A stretch of DNA of 64,000 nt from Paracoccaceae bacterium (GCA_020832445.1 JAFIEO010000021.1:46431-110430), one strand, 5' to 3'. Positions 7,846 through 17,342 are shown, counted from the first letter of the stretch. Made by a program: numbers and translations. The notes: generated by a model from the letters alone, not told the origin.

Positions 7846-8367
7846 ATGACACCGGCCTACCGTGCCCATATCGGATGTGCCCGTTTTTGCGTGCTGGCAA
7901 CAATCGGGCCGGAAGGCACAGATTGCAGTCCCCGCGGTGATGAAGGGCCGGTTGTCACCATTCACGATGATCGCACCCTTCTGCTGCCGGACTGGAAAGG
8001 CAATGAACGGATTGATTCACTTCGCAATATTGTCCGCGACGATCGTGTCAGTCTGTTGTTTCTGATTGCGGGGTCCAATGTTGCGATGCGGGTGAATGGC
8101 AGGGCGAAGGTGACAGCCGATCCTGAAATTGCGCAAAGGTTTGAACGTCAGGCAAGGTCGCCCCGCTCGGTTATCGTGATCCGGATTGAACAGGTGTATT
8201 CACAATGCGCCCGCGCGCTTATCCGATCCGGGCTTTGGACGGACCACCACGACACGACATCCCTGCCAACCGTCGGGGATATGCTGAACGAGATCACATC
8301 AGGCGAGTTTGACGGCGCACGCTATGATGCTGAATGGCCGGATCGCGCTGCCCGCACCATGTGGTAG
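7846..8367 (+). CDS. PNPOx-family FMN-binding protein, 5' end probably damaged
   Basis: A 173-residue split-barrel protein of the pyridoxamine-phosphate-oxidase-like family: CARFCVLATIGPEG, DCSPRGDEG, RTLLLPDWKGNERIDSLRNI and a C-terminal VYSQCARALIRSGLW. Homology clearly continues upstream in the same frame (DLHAHYGQPAEASQIKVTQF). A better start exists at TTG 7759 with GGAGAG 5-10 bases before it, but codon 9 from there is TAA (7783-7785), where the family has a charged residue. The gene is therefore either inactivated by one substitution or expressed from ATG 7846 without its first helix, and no good ribosome site precedes 7846. Function of this subgroup is not established; flavin or heme binding is typical. 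Confidence 0.7.
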   Translation: MTPAYRAHIGCARFCVLATIGPEGTDCSPRGDEGPVVTIHDDRTLLLPDWKGNERIDSLRNIVRDDRVSLLFLIAGSNVAMRVNGRAKVTADPEIAQRFERQARSPRSVIVIRIEQVYSQCARALIRSGLWTDHHDTTSLPTVGDMLNEITSGEFDGARYDAEWPDRAARTMW

Positions 8368-8870
8368 CGCCCTAACCACCAGATGGAACCCGCCTCAGGG
8401 CTGGGGCTGTTCACGCCTTTCGGAACGGTCAAGGTAAATGCACACACTTGAACGGCAAGGCGCTGTGCGACATTCGACCTACCGGTGAAAACTGGTTCCG
8501 GGGCTTGAACCGGAACCGGGCAAAACGGCGAAGCCGGCGGTCTCACGACAATAAAATCCCAAAGCATATGTTGCACCTGCGCTTCGCGATTCCAAAACCA
8601 GCCCGCGCGCAAGCCCGAACTCAAGGTTTATAAAGCCCTAGTGGGAGTCAATAGGCCAACCACAGTCAGCCAATCTCAACATAAATCTGAAAACTGTAAG
8701 CGACTGAACTATAAACAGAATATTTCCCGTGTGGGATCGTTGGCGATACAGTCTGGTGATACACTGTCACACCATTTCAAGGGTTACACCGTATTTGCGT
8801 TCCCGTGACTGTTGTCTGTCGGGCGGGAACGCCCCGCGCCCTCGTCAGCGCGGGATCTCTTATAACCTCT
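8368..8870. other. Gene-free stretch, no recognised content
   Basis: About 500 bases between the PNPOx-family gene and the protease remnant. No frame gives a recognisable protein, and I see no tRNA, long inverted repeat or array. Its position in a run of broken genes suggests decayed sequence. Confidence 0.5.
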
Positions 8871-9600
8871 TCAACTCGGTTCGAGTTTCTCTTGGTCTGC
8901 GACCATTCTGCCCTGATCTCGGGCGTCCTCTGCTTTGGCATCAGGATCTGGTGCAGGGGGTGTGACAGCCAAACGGTCCAGGTAAGACTGAAGGACTTCA
9001 CCTGTCAGCACCCCCGTTTCAAGCAGGCAAACAAGGTCCTTTTCGTAATCCGCCCGACGCGAGGCACTTGGAACCCGCGACATTGCTGCCGCACCACCAG
9101 TGCCATGGATCGTCAGCAAATGCGGAATAGCCCGACCAGTTATGTATCCTGCAATCGCATGTCCACATTCATGAACGGCAATCTGCCAATGCAGTGATTT
9201 ATCGATGAATGGGCGGCGGTTGCGGATTGCCTTCTGCAGATCATCAACCACCATTTCTAGCTTGTTCTGCCGTGCGATCGCACGGGCATCGCGTACAGTG
9301 GCGGCAACTTCGGCGCCGGTCATTCCCGTCGCTGCCAGAGCTGCCTTACTCAGATCGACCCCCTCAAGATCCCTGTGCAAATGCCAGCGCTATGCTTGCG
9401 GCATAATCTCTTGGGTGGGGTGGTCGATCGAGACCAACCGGTCGAACTGGCCCGGCCGGCGCAGGGCTGTGTCGGTTTTGTAAAGGTGATTTGTCGCAGC
9501 GACAACGACCACGCCTTCCAGCCCGTTGAACCCATCCAGGCAATCGAGAAAGCCGCCGATGACAAGGTCGGTCCAACTGCTGTACGCTGATATCCGAGGC
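8871..9600 (-). pseudogene. FtsH-like AAA+/M41 protease remnant
   Basis: Read on the minus strand, one frame from about 9600 gives the end of an AAA+ domain (TDLVIGGFLDCLDGFNG, VVVVAATNHL, TALRRPGQFDRLVSIDHP), then an in-frame TAG (9392-9390) where relatives have leucine before RWHL. It continues as HLHRDLEGVDLSKAAL and ATGMTGAEV, and then the M41 metal-binding motif HECGHA. The Walker motifs are missing because the 5' part is gone at about 9600, and the segment after the peptidase motif is too short to hold the rest of the M41 domain. With the truncation, nonsense codon and internal loss, this is a pseudogene of a membrane-linked AAA protease, not a working enzyme. Confidence 0.8.
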
Positions 9601-9631
9601 CTGCCCGGGCTATTTTGGTGATCATGGTCAG

Positions 9632-10126
9632 GTCGGCGTGACCCAGCCGAACAATGGGCTGGACGTATTTTTCGGCGCGACCGAAACGAATGTCGAATTC
9701 ATGCCTGACATTGCCGACCGCGACACAATACTGCTGGACGGTAACATTCTGCCCTGTGGCGGCTTCCGGCAGGTTTATGCGCCGAGAACCGGGCGGGCGC
9801 TTGGCACATTTGCAGATGGCGGGTGTGCGGTCATTGACAATGCGTCCGGCAAGGGCCGGACCCTGCTTGTTGGCGCTGGTGTCTGGACTGGGCGGGTGTT
9901 GCGCCGCGCGTGGAGACGGGGCAACCCGCATCTGGTCGCGCGCCTGCACGACGGCGAAGGGAAGCAGTTTCTGTGGATCGTGAACCCCGACCGCAGCGCG
10001 CAATCGGGACGACTGAAGGTTGACGGTGCCGATGTGCAGGGCCGCGCCCTGTGAGGGGAACTGACCAGCGCCAATCGCCTTGTGGTCCCGGGGCGTGACG
10101 CCATAGTGCTGGAGCTGAGTAGTTAA
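9632..10126 (+). pseudogene. Beta-galactosidase (GH42-type) C-terminal remnant
   Basis: The plus-strand frame carries FFGATETNVEFMPD, the segment GTFADGGCAVIDNASGKGR followed by TLLVG, FLWIVNPDR and, after an in-frame TGA (10052-10054), GELTSANRLVVPGRDAIVLE to a TAA at 10124-10126. These are the trimerisation and C-terminal beta-sandwich parts of GH42-type beta-galactosidases. The catalytic barrel (about 400 residues) is absent because the remnant is cut near 9630, back to back with the protease remnant. The TGA stands where a tryptophan codon (TGG) would fit. It is a double-damaged fragment. Confidence 0.65.
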
Positions 10127-10636
10127 AGCATATGCACAGCCACAACTGTCACATTGATCCCGTCTGTATCAGCGCGTTCAGAATCAACGGGTTTTCTTCA
10201 CAAAAGTAGTCACGACCAAGCGAATTGTTGCAGTAACGATCGCGGCAACCCAAGATCGTGCGTCGTCCATCGGGCGTGAACCGATGGGTGCTCTTTCCGA
10301 ACGCATCAATGTACGGCTCGACAGAGGACGCAGCTTTTCAACGCGCTTGCAGATGAGTTGGAAACCTTGTCAAAGACAGATGTGTGTTGATTGTCATCCA
10401 GATCTGACCCGCATCACTCTGGCACATTGCGATGCCGTCGGAAGCGGGAGTTGTCGACCCCATCCGCTCTCAATGACAATTTTGGCAGTTGCCGGGTCAG
10501 GTCTTTGTGACAAGCAGCATCTAAGCGGCCACAATCAGGACGCGGGAACAAGCCTTGAAGTGTGCTTTGCCCTGTCAATGATATCCGGCGCAGGGGCTTG
10601 AAGCCTGCGGCCATACAGGCACAGGCCGCGCTATAT
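10127..10636. other. Gene-free stretch with faint decayed coding
   Basis: About 510 bases without an intact gene. Short minus-strand fragments look coding-like (for example RRTILGCRDRYCNNSLGRD near 10200-10270) but are broken by stops and I cannot assign them. No RNA gene is seen. Confidence 0.4.
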
Positions 10637-11290
10637 TCATGTCAGGCCTGCGCCTGCGGGAACATCTTTTGTGGACAGATAGGCAGGCAGGCCTGCCACA
10701 CTATTCGAATAATCGCTGCGAAACGGGACATATTCTGCGGCTGACCTGTTCCAAATTTGGCGCTGAAGGCGGCCTATATCCGCGCCATAAATATGAAGGC
10801 TGACTGCCATATCCCCCTGTGCGCATTCGACCTGATGGAAGGCACCAGGTGCCGCATCTGCCATGGTTACTTCGCCAGGCTTGCGCAGGCGTGACAGTAT
10901 CTCGACAGGGGCCGCAGACAGGTCATCAGGTACCTTATACAGATATTCGCGTTCGACCCCTTCCAGACATGAGAAAACACACCAACACCGGTGGTTATGG
11001 GCGATGGCCGCTTGCTGGGCCATGAATATGTCAAGAACGATGCAAAGATCCGCAGCCTCGGACAGGTATAGCAGGTATGACGCGTAGGGCGCGTCTTTTT
11101 GAAGTTGCAGAAACCGCGGATCCGGCATCTTCCAGTCGGCGACGAAAGCGCGCGTCAGATCGGCAACCCTTGCTTGCGTGTCATCATGATCAACAGCCAT
11201 GGTGCAGGCCCTTGCAAAATTGATGAATCGCGTATCACCAGCAGCCACTGCCGGGGAAGAGATGCCCTCGTGAATGAAGGTTTTGTTCAT
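10637..11290 (-). CDS. Cysteine-dioxygenase-like cupin protein
   Basis: A 217-residue protein with a cupin core resembling the cysteine dioxygenase/metal-dependent double-stranded beta-helix group. The first motif IAHNHRCWCVFSCLEGVERE supplies two histidines of the expected 3-His iron site, FHQVE the third, and AVSLHIYG the closing strand. ATG 11290 is chosen because GGGAGACAGG lies just upstream; the frame is open earlier but lacks a ribosome site. It stands alone, about 110 bases downstream of the EamA gene on the same strand. The likely chemistry is iron-dependent oxidation of a small thiol or related acid; the substrate is not visible. Confidence 0.7.
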   Translation of the reverse strand: MNKTFIHEGISSPAVAAGDTRFINFARACTMAVDHDDTQARVADLTRAFVADWKMPDPRFLQLQKDAPYASYLLYLSEAADLCIVLDIFMAQQAAIAHNHRCWCVFSCLEGVEREYLYKVPDDLSAAPVEILSRLRKPGEVTMADAAPGAFHQVECAQGDMAVSLHIYGADIGRLQRQIWNRSAAEYVPFRSDYSNSVAGLPAYLSTKDVPAGAGLT

Positions 11291-11401
11291 AGTCCTGTCT
11301 CCCAATACTGGCAGCACAAACGCCAAGCTATACTGACCTGATCCGCAATCTATTCATAGGGTTTTTGTGGCGTTGTCCGGTCCGACACTGCGTTGCACTG
11401 G

Positions 11402-12286
11402 TCATCGCCGCGTGACCGCCAGCGTTGCGACAATAATGATCGCCGCGCCCGAAAGCATGTGGAGTGTTGGCACTTCGGCAAAAAAGAAATACCCGACCGC
11501 AGTCGACAGGACGAGCGAGCTGTAGCCGAGCGGTCCCAGCACGCCGGACTCGCCCCAGTAATGGGCGCGCAGAAAACAATATTGCGCAGCTTGCGCGAAA
11601 GCCCCGATCAGCAGCAGGACAGGCCATAATGCGCCCGGCGCTTGCCATGTCAGCGCAGCGGGCAACGCGGTGACTGCGCCAATTCCTGCGGTATAGGCAA
11701 GCATCATCACCAGCGCGGATTCCTCGCGCATTTTGCGGGTTACGATGATTGCGCCGGTCCCTGCGAAAATTGTTACCATCAACGCCCAAAGCCCGGAATT
11801 GACCGCTATTTCCCCCGGTTGCACCGCCACCAGCACGCCTGCCAGTCCGACCATGCCCGCGAGCCAATGCGCAGGGCGTACCACCTCGCGCAGGATCAGC
11901 GCGGCCATGGCCATCATGATCAGCGGGCGGGTGAAACTGATTGCTGTGAACAAGGCCAGTGGCAATCGCGCAACGGCATAGAAACTTGTCACGATGGCCG
12001 TGGCCGATAACGCGACGCGCATCGCGTGCAGTCCCGGCTGGCTGGTGCGCAATTCGGCCCGTCCCTGCCACAGGAAGGGGGACAGCAACACAAGCCCCGT
12101 CAGCGCCCGGATGCACACGATCTGTACGGCGGGAAAATCGGCACCCATCGCCTTGACGATGGCAAGCGCCCAGATGTTCAGCCCCATATCGGCCAGCAGC
12201 CATGCCGCCCCGCGCAGATTGTCGCGTTGGGGCGCAGGGTCGGGCAGGGGGGCCGGGCCGGGGCCGGGGCGGGGAATGGGCGTCAT
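11402..12286 (-). CDS. EamA/DMT-family transporter
   Basis: A 294-residue membrane protein with about ten hydrophobic segments arranged as two EamA repeats, after a proline-rich N-terminal tail (PIPRPGPGPAPLPDP). The conserved features are those of the drug/metabolite exporter superfamily (SFTRPLIMMAMAALILREVV at the end of repeat 1, SSLVLSTAVGYFFFAEVPT in repeat 2). Its ATG directly abuts the TGA of the deacetylase gene (TGAATG), so the two are translationally coupled. It may export a product of the neighbouring deacetylase or sugar pathway, but nothing in the sequence fixes the substrate. Confidence 0.85.
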   Translation of the reverse strand: MTPIPRPGPGPAPLPDPAPQRDNLRGAAWLLADMGLNIWALAIVKAMGADFPAVQIVCIRALTGLVLLSPFLWQGRAELRTSQPGLHAMRVALSATAIVTSFYAVARLPLALFTAISFTRPLIMMAMAALILREVVRPAHWLAGMVGLAGVLVAVQPGEIAVNSGLWALMVTIFAGTGAIIVTRKMREESALVMMLAYTAGIGAVTALPAALTWQAPGALWPVLLLIGAFAQAAQYCFLRAHYWGESGVLGPLGYSSLVLSTAVGYFFFAEVPTLHMLSGAAIIIVATLAVTRR

Positions 12287-14617
12287 TCAGGCCCGCCTGC
12301 GCGGCGCGATCATGTTTGCCATCAGCCGGAACGCCCCCGGAACCAGCGCTTCCATTTGTAGATGCACGATCAGGGCGCAATGGGTGTGGCGACCAGCACC
12401 GATTTCGGCCGACAACAGCGCGCCGCGATGCGGGGCTTCTTCAGGGTCCGCCATTTCCAGCAAGGGTGTATAGGCGGCATCCCAGCTTTTGGCAAAATAT
12501 AGCCCCCGTTCCTTGACCCAGCCGTTCCAATCATCTGGACTGATGGGGTTGGGACCGGTCAGCACCGGATGATCAGGGGCAAGATGCGTCACTGTCGCCG
12601 TTTCATCGGTGACGCGCCAGCGCAGCGATGGCTGCCCCACTTCCAGCCGCGCGGGCGGAATCGTGTCGGGATTCCAGTTGTCCCACGGCCGATGATACAG
12701 CGTCAGCAAGGTGCCGCCACCGGCGACCCATGCCTTCACAACCTGCATGAATCCTGCAAGCTTCGGCACTGTTTTCATGGCGAATATGCCGATGACGAGT
12801 GTGTCTAGTCCCGCAAGCATGCCGGCGGACAACGCAGACGGGTCCAGTACAGTCACATCTGCGCCCATCGCCTGCATCCAGTGATCGGCGCGGTCATTGC
12901 CGCCACCGATATAACCTATGCGCGCCGACGCAAGCGCCACATCGGCGACCCTTAGCCGCAGCACGGCGGGCGCGCGATGCACAAGCGGGCCAGTGTGGGG
13001 ATATGATATATGCGTGGCCCCCTCGGCGGGGTTGCCCGCGACGGTCACGGCAAGACGGGACAATTCCGGCACTGGCAAGGGCGGTGGGGTCAGTGTCGCG
13101 CCACCATCTGTCGTTTCGCATGTCCAGCCATCGGGCAGGTTGATTGCCGCGCCATCACTTAGACGAAGTGGCGTCGCACGGGGGTCGCGCGCGTTCACGA
13201 AAATGGCCTGCGGCGTGATTTCGGCAAGCGTTGCGGGCAGCACCAGCAAGGGGGATTCCAGCGGCAGATGTGCTGTCAGTTCTTGCCCCGCAAGGATCAT
13301 CGTCAGGGCCATGTTTACCGGACCGCAAGGACCGTTGGGCTGGTGCAACAAAGGGTAGGGATCGGCGGCTTGCGCGTCGGGCGGCAGGTGCAGCGCGTCA
13401 TCCGTAGTCCGCCAGCCATCCGGTATGGCCCAGTCCAGCCGTGCCGTCACCGGTCCCTGTGGCGCATGCAGCGATAGTCGCGCACCGATTTGTCCGCCGG
13501 GGTGCGCGTGATCGGAGTCAAGGCGCGCTTCGGCCCGAATACCTGCGGCAAGACGGATCACGTGGGCAAGCTGTGCTTCCTTCAGGCAAAGACGATGCTC
13601 CAGCACATCGGCCAGATCGGGCGGGCAGGCCGCCCGCGCTGCGCGTAACGCCACCAGCGCACGCCCGGCAGCCGCCAGTATACCTGCCCGGTCGGGAAAA
13701 GCTGCGACAGTTTCCGCAAGCGCCGCATCAAGTTCGGCGCAAGCAGGCAAGCCTGTGGCAATGGCAGCAAAGCTGCCGGGCAGGTTGTCGGTAATCGCGC
13801 CTGTGTCATCACCAACCGTGCTGATCGCCAGATGCAGCGGCCAACCGGCCCCTTCGGTCGGGCCGACCCAGCGCCCCATCCCCTGCGTTGCATGAAGGAC
13901 ACGCGAATGCTGGCCGATTTCGGCCCATGTCCAGCCTGACAGCGGCTCACGCCCATGGCCCGCGATACGCACTGTCTGGGGTGGGGGCGGCTGATCGTCG
14001 TCATATGCCGTTCCCGCCCCCGACCATCCTGGCAGATACAGTTTGGACACCTGCCACGGCTTGCCTTTGGCCTCGAAATTCGGGTCGGCGGCGGCTGCAA
14101 TTACGTCATGCGCGGCCTGTGTCATGGCGCGGTGGTGGCCGTGTTGGCCCGGAATATCCAGAAAAGTCGGGCAGATAATATCGGGCCGGTCCGCACGGAT
14201 AATTTCGGCAAAGCGACGCAGGGTGCGGGTGTGACCCCATTTCGCCAGTGTCTCGACGCCGGATTTGGAAAACCCGAAATCGGTGATCGTATCTTCGGGG
14301 CTTTCCGACAGCCAGTGCATCGTCATGCCCAGCACATCACAGGCGCGCGCCATTTCCGCAGTGCGCAGCGTTCCAAGAACAGCACCTGCTTCGCGCCCGA
14401 TGTCATTCTGGCCGCCTTCGCCCCGTGTCGAGCAGGCATAGGAAATCGACAGCCCGTCGCGGTATGTCAGCGCAGCAAGCATTCCGCTGGTTTCATCATC
14501 GGGATGGGCACCAGTATTCATGAAACGCACGATACTTCTGAGCGGCTGAAGCGCGCGCCACAGCATCAGCGCTTCGGGTTTGGTGCGCTGTGCAAGGAGC
14601 CTTGCGGAATCTGACAT
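12287..14617 (-). CDS. PIG-L family deacetylase with large C-terminal extension
   Basis: A 776-residue protein. The first 270 residues form a PIG-L/LmbE N-acetylglucosaminyl-type deacetylase: zinc site NTGAHPDDE near residue 36 and the second metal-binding histidines in GQHGHHRAM. The remaining 500 residues are not part of the minimal enzyme; they include beta-sandwich-like stretches and, at the end, a segment (VADVALASARIGYIGGGNDR, then TLVIGIFAMKTV and VKAWVAGGGTLLTLYHRPWDN) that resembles a glutamine-amidotransferase-like fold. ATG 14617 is preferred to GTG 14623. It lies between the ROK repressor and the EamA gene on the same strand, so deacetylation of the imported or an intracellular amino-sugar compound is the natural reading. 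Confidence 0.85.
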   Translation of the reverse strand: MSDSARLLAQRTKPEALMLWRALQPLRSIVRFMNTGAHPDDETSGMLAALTYRDGLSISYACSTRGEGGQNDIGREAGAVLGTLRTAEMARACDVLGMTMHWLSESPEDTITDFGFSKSGVETLAKWGHTRTLRRFAEIIRADRPDIICPTFLDIPGQHGHHRAMTQAAHDVIAAAADPNFEAKGKPWQVSKLYLPGWSGAGTAYDDDQPPPPQTVRIAGHGREPLSGWTWAEIGQHSRVLHATQGMGRWVGPTEGAGWPLHLAISTVGDDTGAITDNLPGSFAAIATGLPACAELDAALAETVAAFPDRAGILAAAGRALVALRAARAACPPDLADVLEHRLCLKEAQLAHVIRLAAGIRAEARLDSDHAHPGGQIGARLSLHAPQGPVTARLDWAIPDGWRTTDDALHLPPDAQAADPYPLLHQPNGPCGPVNMALTMILAGQELTAHLPLESPLLVLPATLAEITPQAIFVNARDPRATPLRLSDGAAINLPDGWTCETTDGGATLTPPPLPVPELSRLAVTVAGNPAEGATHISYPHTGPLVHRAPAVLRLRVADVALASARIGYIGGGNDRADHWMQAMGADVTVLDPSALSAGMLAGLDTLVIGIFAMKTVPKLAGFMQVVKAWVAGGGTLLTLYHRPWDNWNPDTIPPARLEVGQPSLRWRVTDETATVTHLAPDHPVLTGPNPISPDDWNGWVKERGLYFAKSWDAAYTPLLEMADPEEAPHRGALLSAEIGAGRHTHCALIVHLQMEALVPGAFRLMANMIAPRRRA

Positions 14618-14693
14618 CGGCACTGAGATTACCTTTCTGTAAGTCGTGAGCGGGTCTTGCGTCGTTTCGATGAAGGCGGGGTTTTCGCGGGCG

Positions 14694-15908
14694 TCACGGC
14701 GCAGGGTCCAGTCGTGGTGTGACAGTATCGTGGATCACCAGCGCTGCACCGCCGAGCGCGCCAGTCATCCGCCCCGAGGCCCCGCGCAGAACACGCGGGC
14801 GCGCGCGATCCCGTCTGCGTGCGACAGACCCGCGCGGCAGATCAAGGCGTGCAATCAGATCGTCCAGCAACCGGTCGGGCAGCGCACCGCCCAGCACGAC
14901 GGCTTCGGGGTCAAACAGGTTTTCGAGCGTCCCAATCACCGGTGCCAGCAGGCGCGCAGCCTCGTTCAGCCATGCATCAAGCGCTGCATCCTCAACGGCC
15001 AACAGGCGCGCCGCCACCGCGTCGGTCTGCCCCCCGCCGGGGGGCGTGTCCGGTGACAGCAAGCCGCGCGCGGCCAAATGGCGGCGCAATGCCATGCGGC
15101 TGGTATATTGCTCCAGACACCCTGTATTGCCACAATCGCAGGGCAACCCGTCCGGCACGACGATGACATGGCCGATTTCGCCTGCGTTTCCAAAGGCACC
15201 GCGCATCGGCTGGCCCTGCGCGATCACGCCAAGGCCAAGGCCGGCGCCAAAATAGAGATAGCAAAAGGTATCCAGCCCTTGCGCGGCACCAAGCATTGCC
15301 TCGCCTATTGCAGCGGCGGTTGCGTCCTTTTCTACGATCACCGGCAGCTTAAGCGCCTCTGCTGCCTGCGCTGCGGCGTCATCAAAGCCCTGCCAGCCTG
15401 TCAGAACAGTCGCGCCCGCAGCGCTAAGTCCCTCGACGCCGAAGGGGCCGGGCAGCACCAGCCCAGCCCCCAGCACGGGCACTTCACATTGTGCCCGTGC
15501 CTGACCGGCCAGATCTGCCATCAGGGCGAACACGGTTTCGGGGTCGGATGCAGGCAGCGGGGTCTGTGCCTGCCATAGCACGGTGCCTGCCAGATCCGTC
15601 AGCACCGAGAGCAGCGCGTCGGGTCGAACCTCGAAGCCAAGTGCCGCAGCGCCTGCTGGGTTGAACGTATACAGGACAGGTGGCTGCCCGCGCGCAGAAC
15701 GCCTGCGTCCGGCGGGGACGACCAGCCTGTCATGTTCCAGCTCTGCGATCAGGTTCGATACTGTCTGTGTGCTCAACCCGCTGGAGCGGGCGATCTCGGC
15801 GCGGCCCGCGCCATCGCTTAATTGGACATAGCCCAACACCACCCGCCGGTTATGGGCTTTGGTGCGTTCGGCATTCGTGCCGGCAATCTGGGTCTGGCGC
15901 GGCGGCAT
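14694..15908 (-). CDS. ROK-family transcriptional regulator (NagC/XylR-like)
   Basis: A 404-residue repressor with an N-terminal winged helix-turn-helix (RAEIARSSGLSTQTVSNLIA, residues 35-55) and a ROK sugar-sensing domain. The zinc motif GLPCDCGNTGCLEQY and the sugar-site glutamate/histidine segment (AGEIGHV) are intact, so effector binding is likely preserved. It is divergent from the sugar importer; the 155-base gap holds a strong inverted repeat next to its own start codon. I infer that it represses the importer operon and itself, released by the imported sugar or its phosphate. Confidence 0.9.
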   Translation of the reverse strand: MPPRQTQIAGTNAERTKAHNRRVVLGYVQLSDGAGRAEIARSSGLSTQTVSNLIAELEHDRLVVPAGRRRSARGQPPVLYTFNPAGAAALGFEVRPDALLSVLTDLAGTVLWQAQTPLPASDPETVFALMADLAGQARAQCEVPVLGAGLVLPGPFGVEGLSAAGATVLTGWQGFDDAAAQAAEALKLPVIVEKDATAAAIGEAMLGAAQGLDTFCYLYFGAGLGLGVIAQGQPMRGAFGNAGEIGHVIVVPDGLPCDCGNTGCLEQYTSRMALRRHLAARGLLSPDTPPGGGQTDAVAARLLAVEDAALDAWLNEAARLLAPVIGTLENLFDPEAVVLGGALPDRLLDDLIARLDLPRGSVARRRDRARPRVLRGASGRMTGALGGAALVIHDTVTPRLDPAP

Positions 15909-15913
15909 GGTAT

Positions 15914-15938
15914 CTTAACTCAAAAGATTTGAATTAAG
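15914..15938. promoter_or_regulatory. Inverted repeat, likely ROK operator
   Basis: CTTAACTCAAA (15914-15924) and TTTGAATTAAG (15928-15938) form an 11-base inverted repeat with one mismatch and a 3-base centre. It starts 6 bases upstream of the ROK start codon and lies in the divergent region before the sugar-importer operon. It resembles the A/T-rich dyads used by NagC/Mlc-type repressors. Binding here would block ROK translation and transcription and could also cover the importer promoter. Confidence 0.55.
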
Positions 15939-16063
15939 TATTGATCTTTGCAGCGAAGCCGTCAACACTCAACTTCAGAAACGAGAGGTCCCGGGCACAC
16001 GCCGCTTAAGGGAATCCCAAGTCACCGGGCCAAATGTGCCCAAGCGATAGGAGAGGAAGACAC

Positions 16064-17320
16064 ATGAAATCCATGAGGAAAATGGCGCTTGGCCTGACAA
16101 CGAGCGTTGCTACACTGATCTCGGCGCAGGCTGTCAGTGCCGTCGAGATAGAATACTGGCAATATATCTTCGACACGCGCGTTCAGGCGATGGATACCCT
16201 GATAGAGCGCTTTCAGGAAGAAAACCCGGGAATTACCGTCCGGCATTCGACCTTTCCGCTTGCCGATTACCGAACGCGCCTTGCGGCAGCGATTCCTGCG
16301 GGGCAGGGGCCGGATGTGATGCAGCTTTTCTATGGCTGGCTGGATGCCTATGTCGACGAGGGTCTTGTGCAACCCCTGCCGACTGACGTTTTCGCGCCAG
16401 AAATGATCGAGGAAGAGTTCTTCCCCATGGTTGCCGCGATGAAGCGTGATGGTGCCTATATGGCGCTGCCTACGGCCGTGCGTTCGCTTGCGCTGTTCTA
16501 CAACACCCGCCTGATGTCTGCTGCCGGTTTCGACACGCCACCTGAAACACTGGAAGAAATGGTCGATATGGCGCGCGCCATGACTGTGCGTGACGGGTCG
16601 GGCAACATCACGCAGGTCGGCATTACAACGGGCATGAACGCGCAAGATCACCACTGGTTCCGAGAAGTTCTGACCCGTCAATTTGGTGCCGAACCCTATC
16701 TGGATAACTACCGCACCGTGAATTACGCGACGCCCGAGGGTGTGGCCGCTTTCGAGTTCTATACCGGGCTGGAAGCGACAGAAGGTGTGAGCCAGTCAGG
16801 TTTCATGGATGAGCCACAGGCCGCTTTCCGTGCCGGGCGTGCGGGGATGCATATCGACGGCTCGTTCCGGATTGGCGCGCTTGAGGGGACACGCGGGTTG
16901 GATTGGGGTGTTGCGGCACTTCCGGCCAGTGCAGATGGTGTGACCGCGAATTATGGCAGTTACTGGGTTAACGCGATCACCAACCGCGCGCAGGGTGAAC
17001 GCAAGGAAGCAGCGGTCAAGTTCATGGAGTTCGTCACCTCGGAAGAGGCGATGCAACTGTGGCTTGATGTGGTGGGCGAGCTTCCGGCGCGTCCTTCGGT
17101 TGCATTAACCGACGAAAACCTTGCCAATCCGGTCTATGGCCCGTTCATCGAAGGTTTGGCCACAGCGCAAACGACACTTTTTCTGGATGAAACGGCGCAG
17201 CGTCAGGTGCTTATGGATGCCGTGCAGCGTGTTCTGCTGGAAGGTATGTCCCCCGCTGACAGCCTGATGGTTGCGCAAGAAGCCGAACAGGAAATCATCG
17301 ACCGGCTTGGTGGAAACTGA
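16064..17320 (+). CDS. Sugar ABC importer solute-binding protein (CUT1 type)
   Basis: A 418-residue periplasmic protein of the MalE/UgpB-like family 1. A signal peptide (KSMRKMALGLTTSVATLISA, cleavage after AVSA) is followed by VEIEYWQYIFDTRVQAMDTL and the typical RFQEENPGITVR segment. ATG 16064 follows the strong site AGGAGAGGAAG. It is the first gene of the operon SBP, two permeases, lyase, ATPase, sugar kinase. Family 1 proteins usually bind oligosaccharides, glycerol-phosphate compounds or sugar conjugates; the enzymes alongside suggest an amino-sugar-like conjugate. Confidence 0.9.
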   Translation: MKSMRKMALGLTTSVATLISAQAVSAVEIEYWQYIFDTRVQAMDTLIERFQEENPGITVRHSTFPLADYRTRLAAAIPAGQGPDVMQLFYGWLDAYVDEGLVQPLPTDVFAPEMIEEEFFPMVAAMKRDGAYMALPTAVRSLALFYNTRLMSAAGFDTPPETLEEMVDMARAMTVRDGSGNITQVGITTGMNAQDHHWFREVLTRQFGAEPYLDNYRTVNYATPEGVAAFEFYTGLEATEGVSQSGFMDEPQAAFRAGRAGMHIDGSFRIGALEGTRGLDWGVAALPASADGVTANYGSYWVNAITNRAQGERKEAAVKFMEFVTSEEAMQLWLDVVGELPARPSVALTDENLANPVYGPFIEGLATAQTTLFLDETAQRQVLMDAVQRVLLEGMSPADSLMVAQEAEQEIIDRLGGN

Positions 17321-17342
17321 TCTGCGCAAAAGCTGCAATTCT

